This document shows, piece after piece, positions 19,254 to 27,097 of a DNA stretch of 64,000 nt (position 1 is the stretch's first letter; each line of letters starts with the position of its first letter). The DNA comes from Duganella zoogloeoides (GTDB lineage Bacteria > Pseudomonadota > Gammaproteobacteria > Burkholderiales > Burkholderiaceae_D). The stretch covers positions 6,200,001 to 6,264,000 of the forward strand of contig NZ_CP140152.1 in the NCBI RefSeq assembly GCF_034479515.1, read 5' to 3'. Under the pieces are notes generated by a model. That model saw only the letters and a program-made list of their open reading frames with translations. It was not told the origin of the DNA and ran no database searches. The position numbers were made by a program, and so were the translations under genes.

Positions 19254-19269
19254 CTGTATATAATACCAG
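19254..19269. promoter_or_regulatory. LexA-like (SOS) box between uvrA and ssb
   Basis: CTGTATATAATACCAG differs from CTGT-N8-ACAG at one position. It lies 92 bases before uvrA and 171 bases before ssb. A TTGACA hexamer directly abuts it (19248-19253), so LexA would cover a promoter. In E. coli the divergent uvrA-ssb pair shares an SOS box in the same place. Confidence 0.65.
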
Positions 19270-19439
19270 TATTTGCTTGCGTCGATTCAACAGGCTTCGG
19301 CGCAGAACAGGCTACATGGGTACGGCAGCCAAAATTGGTAGGGCAAGTGGTGGCTCGGCATCCCATTCGTCTATAATCCCTGTTTAGATTTCACTACACA
19401 GCCTGCCCACGCGGCCGTTGTTACTCAGGAGTTTTATTC

Positions 19440-19994
19440 ATGGCATCAGTCAACAAAGTCATCATCGTCGGCAATCTGGGTCGCGATCCGGAGATCCGCT
19501 ACATGCCTAGCGGTGATGCAATCGCCAACATTGCCGTGGCGACCTCATACAAGTCGAAAGACCGCAACACCGGTGAGCAAAAAGAGACCACCGAGTGGCA
19601 CCGCATCTCGTTCTTCGGCAAGCTGGCCGAAATCGTTGGCCAGTACCTGAAAAAAGGCTCGTCCATCTACGTCGAAGGCCGCCTGCAAACCCGCAAGTAC
19701 ACCGATAAAGACGGCGTCGAAAAGTACGCAACCGACATCGTCGCTGAAAACATGCAAATGCTGGGCGGCCGTCAAGGCGCCGGCGGCATGGACGACGGCG
19801 GCGGCTACGGTGGTGGCGCTGGCGGCGGTGGTGGTTACGGCGGTGGCAATGGCGGCGGCGGCGGTTACGACGCGCCACCACAGCGCCAGGCCGCACCTCA
19901 GCAACAACGCCCGGCCATGGCGCCACCGGCACCACGCCCGGCACCAAAGCCGGCGCCGAATTTCTCGGATATGGATGACGATATACCGTTCTAA
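19440..19994 (+). CDS. ssb: Single-stranded DNA-binding protein
   Basis: 184 residues. The N-terminal OB-fold (about 1-112) begins [18 protein letters not shown] and includes the [15 protein letters not shown] and [14 protein letters not shown] segments. A long Gly-rich then Pro/Gln-rich flexible linker follows (about 114-175). The acidic tip DMDDDIPF recruits RecQ, RecO, exonuclease I and other partners. AGGAG lies 9 bases before the start. A terminator follows. Confidence 0.97.
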   Translation: MASVNKVIIVGNLGRDPEIRYMPSGDAIANIAVATSYKSKDRNTGEQKETTEWHRISFFGKLAEIVGQYLKKGSSIYVEGRLQTRKYTDKDGVEKYATDIVAENMQMLGGRQGAGGMDDGGGYGGGAGGGGGYGGGNGGGGGYDAPPQRQAAPQQQRPAMAPPAPRPAPKPAPNFSDMDDDIPF

Positions 19995-20022
19995 TTCAGA
20001 GTAAACGTATTTCCGTCGATTC

Positions 20023-20057
20023 AAGCCCACTCTTTACCGTAGAGAGTGGGCTTTTTC
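20023..20057 (+). terminator. Rho-independent terminator of ssb
   Basis: An 11-bp perfect stem (AAGCCCACTCT / AGAGTGGGCTT) with a 9-base loop and a T-rich tail, 28 bases after the ssb stop. Confidence 0.9.
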
Positions 20058-20159
20058 TTTGATTATTTCGTTTTCCCCTTGGAAAGAGGCGGGGAATATT
20101 AAGAACGCTCCCAGAGACTCAATGTAATCGAAAAATTCACGAATTAGCATTCCTAAATT

Positions 20160-20507
20160 TCAGAATGATGGCAGAATAGGTCGAAGAAGTATAATCGTGA
20201 TAGTTAGCGTAACAAGTAACTTGCCTATAATGATCGAATTTTGCAGATGGTCCGTTCTGTTTAGCTTATGGAGTGATGGTTCAATGTTTAGCCAGAAAAG
20301 TGTTAGCAACATTCCAATCGGAAAATAGTCAATGGATTTGGAGTTAAGCAGGGAGGGACTGAGAAGCACGGCCGTTCCTATGCAGCACAATGGGAGCAAA
20401 GCAAGCAACACCATGACTCGGTCACGGTACCCTTGTAACTTCTTAATCACCATGTCAGCGACCAAAATCATACTTACGCCTAAAGCAAGAAAACCAAAAT
20501 GTCCCAT
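20160..20507 (-). CDS. Small hypothetical membrane protein
   Basis: 115 residues with about four hydrophobic segments (around residues 1-20, 32-52, 64-76 and 92-110) and no motif that I recognise. GAAGGAT stands 5 bases before the ATG, a good ribosome-binding site. It is divergent from the cupin-led operon with only 25 bases between start codons, so the promoters must overlap coding sequence. Composition is AT-rich like the rest of the island and unlike the flanking genes. It could be the membrane part of the same cassette. Confidence 0.5.
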   Translation of the reverse strand: MGHFGFLALGVSMILVADMVIKKLQGYRDRVMVLLALLPLCCIGTAVLLSPSLLNSKSIDYFPIGMLLTLFWLNIEPSLHKLNRTDHLQNSIIIGKLLVTLTITIILLRPILPSF

Positions 20508-20532
20508 TTTTATCCTTCATCGTGTGAAATCT

Positions 20533-21168
20533 ATGCAGACCAATTCTAACGCAGATCAGCTCATCCAAGCGGTAGTAAACGATACATCGAATGGGCTACT
20601 GATGACCTATCTTGAGAAAATTTTGAGAGATCCTCAGCGGTTGAGGGAAATCGCACGGAGCTCATACAGGCATCAATTGGGATTTCTAAAAATTGCACTT
20701 CGAAATGATCCAAGTGGGCACTCACTAAGGCTACATATCTGGGATAGTAACACCATTGCTTTGGAAGACATTCATTCCCATTGCGCTGATTTTATGTCAC
20801 GTGTCGTTTCAGGTGGCATTGAAGAAAGCCGTTATGAACTGGAACCAGGGGCTAATTTTAGTCTATTTCGCTATCGTTTTGACGAGAGAGCCTGCCGACA
20901 CATAGCACAAAAAAATGGCATGACTAATGTATTTCAGACGAGTAAGGTAACTTTTTTAGAAGGTGCAATTTATCAACGTAAGTCGCATGAGTTACATACC
21001 GTAAGAAATATAGATTCAAAAACAATAACATTATCTGCGTGGGGCATTCGTTCTAAAGATGCAATTGTTTTAAAATCAGCGTCGGCTCGTGCTGAAGATT
21101 GTGTGGCTGCAATCGGCGTGTCGCCGAATCTAGTGAGGACCGTGCTAACTGACATTGTGGGAGGTTGA
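20533..21168 (+). CDS. Cupin-fold protein, thiol-dioxygenase-like
   Basis: 211 residues, first gene of a tight three-gene operon in AT-rich DNA. A helical N-terminus (about 1-60) leads into a cupin with a metal-site pattern: HSH in LEDIHSHCADF (about residue 78), a following GGIEESRYEL strand, and a later His in KSHELHTV (about residue 155). This resembles the three-His arrangement of cysteine- or thiol-dioxygenases (IHxH ... GxxxExxY ... LHxV). The similarity is motif-level only and the substrate is unknown. The start at 20533 is the first plausible Met; a longer frame overlaps the divergent gene. It ends exactly where the next gene begins. Confidence 0.68.
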   Translation: MQTNSNADQLIQAVVNDTSNGLLMTYLEKILRDPQRLREIARSSYRHQLGFLKIALRNDPSGHSLRLHIWDSNTIALEDIHSHCADFMSRVVSGGIEESRYELEPGANFSLFRYRFDERACRHIAQKNGMTNVFQTSKVTFLEGAIYQRKSHELHTVRNIDSKTITLSAWGIRSKDAIVLKSASARAEDCVAAIGVSPNLVRTVLTDIVGG

Positions 21169-21981
21169 ATGCTTCTACCTAGCCAGGATATCGAGTCTTT
21201 GTGCGTGCCAACCAGCACAAGACTGATCGAGCCATTTGATAAAGAGAATTTACGAGGAAGTTCATATGACCTCACAATTGGAGAGGAATACTATGTAGGG
21301 CAGGATCTCAGCGGCACTAAGTTAACCACAGAAAAGCTAGAACCCGCCCAAGCTTTTTGGATTCCACCTCATGCAGTATGCTTTATTCTATCAACCGAAA
21401 CTCTTAACCTTCCAAAAGGCATATCTGCTAGAGTTTCTTTGCGCATGTCTTACATCTATGATGGGCTTGTTTTGACCTCTCAGCCCCCATTTGATCCGGG
21501 TTATAAAGGCCGTGCTATTTTTATGTTACATAATCTTTCATCTGAATCAATTTCTATGCGCAGGGGCGAGCGGGTAGCAACAATCGAGTTCTTGGAACTA
21601 CGATCCAACACTACGTTAAGTAAAGTGCATAGGTCTGTACAAACACTTGGGGGGCAGATAGATCGACCGTTGACGAGTAGCTTGTCCAAAATTGCGAGTC
21701 AATCAAGAGCGGCTTACAATCAAGTACAAGTCATGACCGGGCAAATGTTTTTGTTCGCAGGGCTGATTGTGGCAGTGTTGGCGGTACCAGGATTTTTTTC
21801 TTTTACGAACATACTCGATCGAGTAAATGAACAAAAAGCGGAGATCGCTGAGCAAAAAAAACAGTTGCAAGAATACAAAGACGCCTTGGATGCTGTGAAG
21901 TTGAGAATAAACCAAGAGCTAGATCCAAAAGGAAAGTCACAGGGGCAGCAAGCAAAACCTGAATCAAGAGTGGAGGGATAA
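21169..21981 (+). CDS. Membrane-anchored dCTP deaminase/dUTPase-fold protein
   Basis: 270 residues. Residues about 10-150 match the dCTP-deaminase/dUTPase fold: LRGSSYDLTIGEEYYV, then ISARVSLRMS, FDPGYKGRA and the closing RRGERVATIEFLEL. Aligning DPGYKGRAIFMLHN with the E. coli Dcd segment DPGWSGCIVLEFYN, recalled from memory, puts Met where the catalytic Glu should be, so deaminase activity is doubtful. A single membrane helix follows (about 195-215), then a charged coiled coil (about 218-250) and a Lys/Gln-rich tail. GGAGGT precedes the ATG, which directly abuts the previous stop; its own stop overlaps the next ATG by one base. A nucleotide-sensing or regulatory role at the membrane is inference. 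Confidence 0.68.
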   Translation: MLLPSQDIESLCVPTSTRLIEPFDKENLRGSSYDLTIGEEYYVGQDLSGTKLTTEKLEPAQAFWIPPHAVCFILSTETLNLPKGISARVSLRMSYIYDGLVLTSQPPFDPGYKGRAIFMLHNLSSESISMRRGERVATIEFLELRSNTTLSKVHRSVQTLGGQIDRPLTSSLSKIASQSRAAYNQVQVMTGQMFLFAGLIVAVLAVPGFFSFTNILDRVNEQKAEIAEQKKQLQEYKDALDAVKLRINQELDPKGKSQGQQAKPESRVEG

Positions 21982-23024
21982 TGGTACGGCTAACTGATAT
22001 TGGTGAAAAGGCTTTCCTTTCAAGCTTATTGCCGCAACTTGCGGTGGACCCGTCCTTCGTCAATGGCTTCGGACATGATGCCAGTATTATCGACGTAGGG
22101 CTGGCTCAAAACTTGGCGGTGAAAATTGATCGAGCCCCTTATCCTGTGGCCTTGCGCCATGGGTTGGGTACATATAATACTTGGGGACGTTTAGCAGTTG
22201 TAGCTAATGTTAGTGACTTACTAGCGGTAGGTGCGTTACCCAAGGCGATGATGCTATCTATGGTTTTGCCCCGAGAATTTTCCGCTGTCGATGCGCGGGC
22301 GATTGTTGAAGGCTGCGCTGAGGCATGCATAGATCATGGTATCGCATTCTTAGGTGGCGATACCAAGGAAGGTTCTAGCGCTCAAATAGTAGGTGCAGCA
22401 TGGGGTATCGTTGAAAAGCAACGACGCCTAGGTAGGGCCAAAGCGGGATTGGGAGATGCTTTGTTTGTTGCGGGTTCTTTGGGCGGATTTGCTGCCGCCC
22501 TCACTCTAATGCGAAAACAACAAGGCCATGGTGCGGGGAATGACCGCTTCACTCAAGTTTTAACTTTGCCAACTGCTCGCATCAAGGAAGGTGAGTTATT
22601 ACGCAAAGACGAAGCCATCGTGGCCGCGTGCGATCTTAGTGACGGTTTAGCTGAGGCCATTGATATTTTTTGCGGCGTAGACATCGGCATCACTTTAAAC
22701 GAAGCACGGTTGCCGCTGCATGCACTTGTTGCTGAGGCAGCCTCGGTTACAGGTGCTCCAGGCTGGCGCTTTGCACTTGCTGCCGGTGATTGGGCTGTTG
22801 CTTTTGTAGTCAACAAGTCTCAGGTGAGCAGCTTCCAAGCAGCCATTGAAAATAAATTTGACGTCCATCAGTTGGGATCGTTTGATGACAGCGGAAGTAA
22901 GCGGATCCGGGACTCGAACGGGGTATTACACCCAATTCCACATTTTATAAACGAGCAATTCAAGAGTCGCATCGAAGACGAGGGGATTTATCTGGAACTG
23001 TTGCTAGGAAAGGCCCTTGATTAG
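21981..23024 (+). CDS. ThiL/AIR-synthase (PurM) superfamily protein
   Basis: 347 residues, the usual length for thiamine-monophosphate kinase-like proteins. N-terminal GFGHDASIIDVG corresponds to the metal/ATP-binding GxGDDAAV of ThiL with one Asp replaced by His. It is followed by VANVSDLLAVGALP, LGGDTKEGS and CDLSDGLAEAID, all positioned as in ThiL/SelD/PurM enzymes that phosphorylate or activate small molecules with ATP. Thiamine biosynthesis genes are absent here, and partners in the operon are a cupin and a dCTP-deaminase-like membrane protein, so a ThiL housekeeping role is unlikely. It starts on TAATG overlap with a GGAGGG ribosome-binding site. Its last 4 bases overlap the convergent regulator gene. 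Confidence 0.75.
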   Translation: MVRLTDIGEKAFLSSLLPQLAVDPSFVNGFGHDASIIDVGLAQNLAVKIDRAPYPVALRHGLGTYNTWGRLAVVANVSDLLAVGALPKAMMLSMVLPREFSAVDARAIVEGCAEACIDHGIAFLGGDTKEGSSAQIVGAAWGIVEKQRRLGRAKAGLGDALFVAGSLGGFAAALTLMRKQQGHGAGNDRFTQVLTLPTARIKEGELLRKDEAIVAACDLSDGLAEAIDIFCGVDIGITLNEARLPLHALVAEAASVTGAPGWRFALAAGDWAVAFVVNKSQVSSFQAAIENKFDVHQLGSFDDSGSKRIRDSNGVLHPIPHFINEQFKSRIEDEGIYLELLLGKALD

Positions 23025-23392
23025 CAGATTTTATCAACGCTTGTCAGTTTTACTTTTCTTCTATTGAGGCAGCGGTTTGCCTCCGCGCCCGGCGCCGCTG
23101 CAACCATCCCGCATCCCGCATCCTGCAGACGCCGCCCGACAATATTATCTCGCGCCACGTCGTGGATATCCTTCTCCAATCCCAGCACCGCGAATAAGTG
23201 AAAACAATTCCCCATCGTAACCGAGCTACTTCCCAACTTGATTCTCGATAAGGTATGGCGGCTAATACCAGCTCGGGATGCGACAGTTTCAGCCGAAAGA
23301 TGACGGCGCAAACGCGCGTCCTTTAGCTGAACCTCCAGCGTTGTAGCGTCCTGACCGAGTTGGGAAATAGAAATTGTCGGTGGCTTAGGCAT
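23021..23392 (-). CDS. XRE-family regulator, HipB-like, orphan
   Basis: 123 residues. A lambda-repressor-type helix-turn-helix occupies about residues 22-80 (LKDARLRRHLSAETVASRAGISRHTLSRIKLG). The VARDNIVGRRLQDAG segment after it is typical of HipB antitoxins that precede hipA. No hipA follows: the next DNA is the convergent ThiL-like gene. The last 30 residues (Arg/Lys-rich, ending KIC) do not resemble HipB and may be read-out across a rearrangement junction. A 17-bp palindrome lies 30 bases upstream of the start and could be its operator. Confidence 0.75.
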   Translation of the reverse strand: MPKPPTISISQLGQDATTLEVQLKDARLRRHLSAETVASRAGISRHTLSRIKLGSSSVTMGNCFHLFAVLGLEKDIHDVARDNIVGRRLQDAGCGMVAAAPGAEANRCLNRRKVKLTSVDKIC

Positions 23393-23421
23393 AACGTCAC
23401 CTATTATTTCCAAAAAGCCGG

Positions 23422-23438
23422 CTATTTGTAAAAAATAG
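23422..23438. promoter_or_regulatory. Palindrome upstream of the HipB-like gene, possible operator
   Basis: CTATTT-GTAAA-AAATAG is a perfect 6-bp inverted repeat with a 5-base spacer, 30 bases upstream of the regulator start. Autoregulation is the usual pattern for such regulators; binding here is inferred. Confidence 0.45.
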
Positions 23439-23469
23439 ATTACGCTTTCGATAAGATAGTAGGTCTGCT

Positions 23470-24006
23470 TTACCCATGCGGCGACGGATCCGCCGCCGCC
23501 CCCAAGCTGCTCTTCTCGCTCTTCTGCTCCACCAGCGTCGTCATCAATATCACCGTCAACAACTCCGCCTGCGGCGAGGCATCGAGTAACTCGATGCTGT
23601 GCCGCGTCCGCAAGGTCATGATCTTGGCCTGCGCCCTGGCCATGACCTGACCGTGGCGTGACAGCTCGAAACCCATATCCCACAAGCCGCCGCGCAAGAT
23701 AGCGCCGTCAAAGCGTCCACCCACGACGGCCACTTGCCGCCGCCAGCTCCACAGCTTGCCGCGCAGCTCGAAATTTTCGTCATTGGTATGCACGTACCAG
23801 GTGGGGGCGAATGACAGGAATTTGCGCCTGACCACCGCCACTTCGCAGCCGTCTTGCGTGATGCGCCATGGACGGATGAACCAGCGCCACTGGGCGGCAG
23901 CTTCGTACACGACATTGTCGTCGTCATCGGTGATCTGGATTTTTCCTAGTAGTGACAGCAGCTTGCGGGCGATGTGCAGCGTTTTGGGGGCGGCGTAATC
24001 GTTCAT
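23470..24006 (-). CDS. LURP-one-related (tubby-like fold) family protein
   Basis: 178 residues. The pattern LLSLLGKIQITDDDDNVVYEA, then VAVVRRKFLSFAPTWYVH and GKLWSWRRQVAVVGG follows the repeated beta-hairpins of the LOR/tubby-like family. Function in bacteria is unknown and often connected with membrane or phospholipid binding. No signal peptide or membrane helix. It lies just upstream of the HipB-like gene on the same strand, about 77 bases away. Its composition is GC-rich like the chromosome, so it marks the right edge of the AT-rich island. Confidence 0.68.
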   Translation of the reverse strand: MNDYAAPKTLHIARKLLSLLGKIQITDDDDNVVYEAAAQWRWFIRPWRITQDGCEVAVVRRKFLSFAPTWYVHTNDENFELRGKLWSWRRQVAVVGGRFDGAILRGGLWDMGFELSRHGQVMARAQAKIMTLRTRHSIELLDASPQAELLTVILMTTLVEQKSEKSSLGAAADPSPHG

Positions 24007-24248
24007 GGTGGCCTTTCGGCTGTGGGTTCGCTGCGATTCTACAACTTCGCCGCAAGACAGGCTTTTTCAGCCATGCTGGTTCTTCTGAACGGGTGGCATG
24101 TCACGCATTGTGCTTTATCCGCCTCTCATCAGGCATGCGGCCCTGTCCTAAGAGAGGGCATGGCTGGTACCTGACCCGATGGCAGGTGGAATGCGGGGCA
24201 TGGCTGGGTATAGTGGACTGACGATTTTCCACCTTCAAGGAGTCATCC

Positions 24249-25145
24249 ATGATCACCCATACCTTCCGCAACCGCATTGCATCCGCCATGCTGTCCCTCG
24301 CCCTGGTTGCTCCGGCGCTGGCGCTGGCTGCGCCCGACGTCGCGGTCGCGCCGCAGTACGACACCACGCACGTGTATGTGGCCAACGCCGATCTCGATGC
24401 GTTCGTCGCCAGCTTTGTCGGCATCTTCGGTGGCCAAGCCTCTCCGCGCGCGGTGTTTACGGTCACGCCCACGCCAAGCAAGACCGCGTCGCAATACGTG
24501 CAGACGCCGGTGGGCATGCTGTCGGTGTTCGCGTTCCAGACGCCGATCCCGTACGGCTTCGGCGCAGAACGCACCGGCTACCTGGTCACCGATATCCAGG
24601 CGGCGCGCGATGCTGCGGTGGAAGCGGGGGCCGACGTGGTGGTGGAGCCGTTCGATGACCCGATCGGCAAGGATGTGCTGATCCAGTGGGCCGGCGGTGT
24701 CAACATGCAGCTGTACTGGCATACCAGGGCGCCGTCGTACGCGCCGCTGCACTCGGTGCCGGACAACCGCGTGTACATATCAAAAGTCTCGGCCGATAAA
24801 TTCCTCAATCAGTTCAAGACCTTCGCCCATGCGAAGATCGTGGCCGACAGCCAGATCGACGGTGGCGAAATCGGCCGCGCCGGCGACACCATCCGCCGCG
24901 TGCAGCTCGTATCGACATTCGGCAAGATGACGGTGTTCGTCACCGACGGCAAGCTGACCTTCCCGTACGGCCGCGAGACCACCGGCTACCAGGTGGACGA
25001 CATGGCGGACACGCTGAACAAGGCTGCTGCCAACGGCGCCACCGTGCTGGCCGCGCCGCGCCAGACCAGTACCGGCAACATGACGGCAATGCTGCAATTC
25101 CCGGGCGGTTACATCAGCGAGATACACGATGCAGCCAAGCGTTAA
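24249..25145 (+). CDS. Secreted VOC (glyoxalase-fold) protein
   Basis: 298 residues with a signal peptide (cleavage after about ALA, residue 27). Two beta-alpha-beta-beta-beta VOC modules can be followed: DTTHVYVANADLDAFVASFVGIFGG ... GTxYLVTDIQAARDAAVEAGADVV, and NRVYISKVSADKFLNQFK ... TGYQVDDMADTLNKAAANGATVLAAP. Periplasmic VOC proteins are often glyoxalase/bleomycin-resistance annotated without known substrate. AAGGAG precedes the start. Its 3' end overlaps the next gene by 17 bases, so both are probably cotranscribed. Confidence 0.8.
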   Translation: MITHTFRNRIASAMLSLALVAPALALAAPDVAVAPQYDTTHVYVANADLDAFVASFVGIFGGQASPRAVFTVTPTPSKTASQYVQTPVGMLSVFAFQTPIPYGFGAERTGYLVTDIQAARDAAVEAGADVVVEPFDDPIGKDVLIQWAGGVNMQLYWHTRAPSYAPLHSVPDNRVYISKVSADKFLNQFKTFAHAKIVADSQIDGGEIGRAGDTIRRVQLVSTFGKMTVFVTDGKLTFPYGRETTGYQVDDMADTLNKAAANGATVLAAPRQTSTGNMTAMLQFPGGYISEIHDAAKR

Positions 25146-26754
25146 CGCCAGCCGCAAGGCCGCGCGCTGCAAGCGCTCAACGAAGTTGCTGGTCTTGCTG
25201 GCCAGCGCGAGCGCACTGTCCGGGGTGGCTACCGCACAGGTGCCCGCTGCGGGACCCGCAGGGGCGCCAACGGCAGCAGCAACTGCAACACCAGCGGCAA
25301 CGGCAGCAGCGCCGGCAACGGCAATGCCAGCGGCAGGAGCGATGGTGGCAGCAACGACGGCACCAGCGCCAACAATAGCAACGGCGCCTGCACTGGCGCC
25401 AACGATAGCAACGGCGCCTGCACCAGCGCCAACAGCATGCAACGCCAAGCGCCCGGCCATCAACTTCAATCGCTGGGCCGAGAACTGGGACGTGCTGGCC
25501 AGCTCCTGCCTGCCGCGCCAGCCGCTCGACGGCCTCAAGTACATCCCGTTTGGCAATGGCAGTTCTTACCTGTCGCTGGGCGCCGGCTTGCGCGAGCGTT
25601 ACGAGCATATCGATGCGCCATCGTATGGCGCCGGCGCCGCACCGGCCGACGGCTACGTGATCCAGCGCGCCAACGTCCATGCGGACCTGCGACTGGGGCC
25701 GTACGTACAAGTGTTCGGCCAGCTGGTCGACGCGCGCACGTTCGACAAGAAGACGATTGCCCCGCCCGACCGCGACAAGCTCGATGTCGAGCAGCTGTTC
25801 GTGACCGTGGCCGTGCCCACGGCGGACGGCGCGGTCAAAATGCGCGTGGGCCGGCAGGAGATGGCGTTCGACTTGCAGCGCTTTATCGCCGCGCGCGACG
25901 GCCCCAATGTGCGCCAGTCGTTCGACGGGGTGTGGGCCGACTGGGAACATGGCCCGTGGCGCGTGATCGGCTACGTGACGCAGCCGGTACAAAACCGCAG
26001 CGAAAAATCGTTCGACGATTATTCCAACGGCCACCTGACCCTGAACGGCCTGCGCCTGGAACGGCAGGGATTCGGGCCGGGCGACATCTCCGGCTACTAC
26101 TCGCGCTACCGGCGCGACGATGCGCGCTTCCTCGACGCCACCGGCAATGAACGCCGCGACGTCTATGATTTACGCTACAGCGGCATCACCGGCAACGTGG
26201 ACTGGGACGTGGAGGGCATGCTGCAACACGGCCAGGTCGGCGCCAAGCGTGCATCAAGCTGGGCGCTGGGCTCGATCGCCGGCTATACCTTTGCCAATGC
26301 GACCTGGTCGCCGCGCGTGGGCCTGCAATTCGACATGGCCTCGGGCGACAGGCACGCCGGAGACGGCAAGCTGGGCACCTTCAACCCGCTGTTCGCCAAC
26401 GGCTATTATTTCTCGCTGGCGGGCCTGACCGGCTACAGCAACCTGGTACACGTAAAACCCTCGATCAAGATCAAGCCGATCAAGTCCTTGAGCGTGACCA
26501 CGGCGCTGGGCCTGCAATGGCGCCAGACCACGGGCGACGCGGTGTACGTACAAAGCATGGCCGGCGTGCCGCGCACGGCGGGCCAGGGCTCACGCTGGAC
26601 CGGCGCCTACGCCCAGCTGCGCACCGACTGGGCGGTCACGCCGAATGTGACGGCGTCGCTGGAGGCGGTGCACTTCCAGGTGGGCGACAGCTTGCGTCGC
26701 GCTGGCGGGCGCGATGTGGATTACCTGGGGATGGAACTGAAGTTCGGGTGGTAA
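25129..26754 (+). CDS. Alginate-export (AlgE-like) outer-membrane porin family protein
   Basis: 541 residues. A signal peptide (to about residue 36) is followed by a low-complexity Ala/Pro/Thr linker (about 38-102), then a beta-barrel-like region rich in alternating aromatic and polar residues. The barrel starts SLGAGLRERYEHIDAP and contains QLVDARTFDKK and VKMRVGRQEMAFDLQRFIA-type strands; it ends in YLGMELKFGW with a terminal aromatic typical of outer-membrane proteins. This matches the alginate_exp family, whose members are porins for diverse polysaccharides or small solutes. No alginate genes are nearby. The linker is encoded by a GC-rich minisatellite. Confidence 0.8.
   Translation: MQPSVNASRKAARCKRSTKLLVLLASASALSGVATAQVPAAGPAGAPTAAATATPAATAAAPATAMPAAGAMVAATTAPAPTIATAPALAPTIATAPAPAPTACNAKRPAINFNRWAENWDVLASSCLPRQPLDGLKYIPFGNGSSYLSLGAGLRERYEHIDAPSYGAGAAPADGYVIQRANVHADLRLGPYVQVFGQLVDARTFDKKTIAPPDRDKLDVEQLFVTVAVPTADGAVKMRVGRQEMAFDLQRFIAARDGPNVRQSFDGVWADWEHGPWRVIGYVTQPVQNRSEKSFDDYSNGHLTLNGLRLERQGFGPGDISGYYSRYRRDDARFLDATGNERRDVYDLRYSGITGNVDWDVEGMLQHGQVGAKRASSWALGSIAGYTFANATWSPRVGLQFDMASGDRHAGDGKLGTFNPLFANGYYFSLAGLTGYSNLVHVKPSIKIKPIKSLSVTTALGLQWRQTTGDAVYVQSMAGVPRTAGQGSRWTGAYAQLRTDWAVTPNVTASLEAVHFQVGDSLRRAGGRDVDYLGMELKFGW
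25265..25436 (+). repeat. Minisatellite encoding the Ala/Pro/Thr linker
   Basis: Short degenerate GCAACGGCAGCA-like repeats run from about 25265. At about 25365-25436 a 30-base unit (CCAACxATAGCAACGGCGCC plus CTGCACxxGCG) occurs twice, with a partial third copy. All keep frame. Copy-number change would lengthen or shorten the periplasmic linker of the porin. Confidence 0.6.
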
Positions 26755-26765
26755 CAACTGCGCAC

Positions 26766-27002
26766 TTACCCCCGCCGCAACCGCACCGCCAACCGCTGGC
26801 TCGCCCCATGCACCAGCGGTCCGCACACCATCACCACCGTAAATGCCGCTGGCCACGCGGCCATGAAGGCATACCGCCAGCGCGATAAAAAGTCGGGATG
26901 CAGCCCGATGTTGAGCCAGGTCACCCAGCCGCTCATCATCGACGACATCAGCAGGGACATCAGCAGCGCAAATACCAGGCGCAGACGGAACATATCGGAC
27001 AT
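26766..27002 (-). CDS. DUF2798 family small membrane protein
   Basis: 78 residues with two membrane helices (about 5-30 and 40-62) joined by a WLNIGLHPDFLSRW loop, as in DUF2798 proteins. GGAG lies about 5 bases before the ATG at 27002, favouring this start over an upstream one. It is divergent from the LysR gene by 95 bases, a pairing common for this family, so LysR control is likely. Function unknown. Confidence 0.78.
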   Translation of the reverse strand: MSDMFRLRLVFALLMSLLMSSMMSGWVTWLNIGLHPDFLSRWRYAFMAAWPAAFTVVMVCGPLVHGASQRLAVRLRRG

Positions 27003-27097
27003 TGCATCTCCTTCGTCAATTGAAAGACACAGCGTAGTCGCTTGCAACTATCTATACTAGAGCGATAAATCCAATTTCAAATTCCGGAAATGCAATC

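Noticed and set aside
20332..20532. Upstream extension of the cupin gene
   Set aside because: It overlaps the divergent small membrane-protein gene and encodes sequence without cupin similarity; the ATG at 20533 is adequate.
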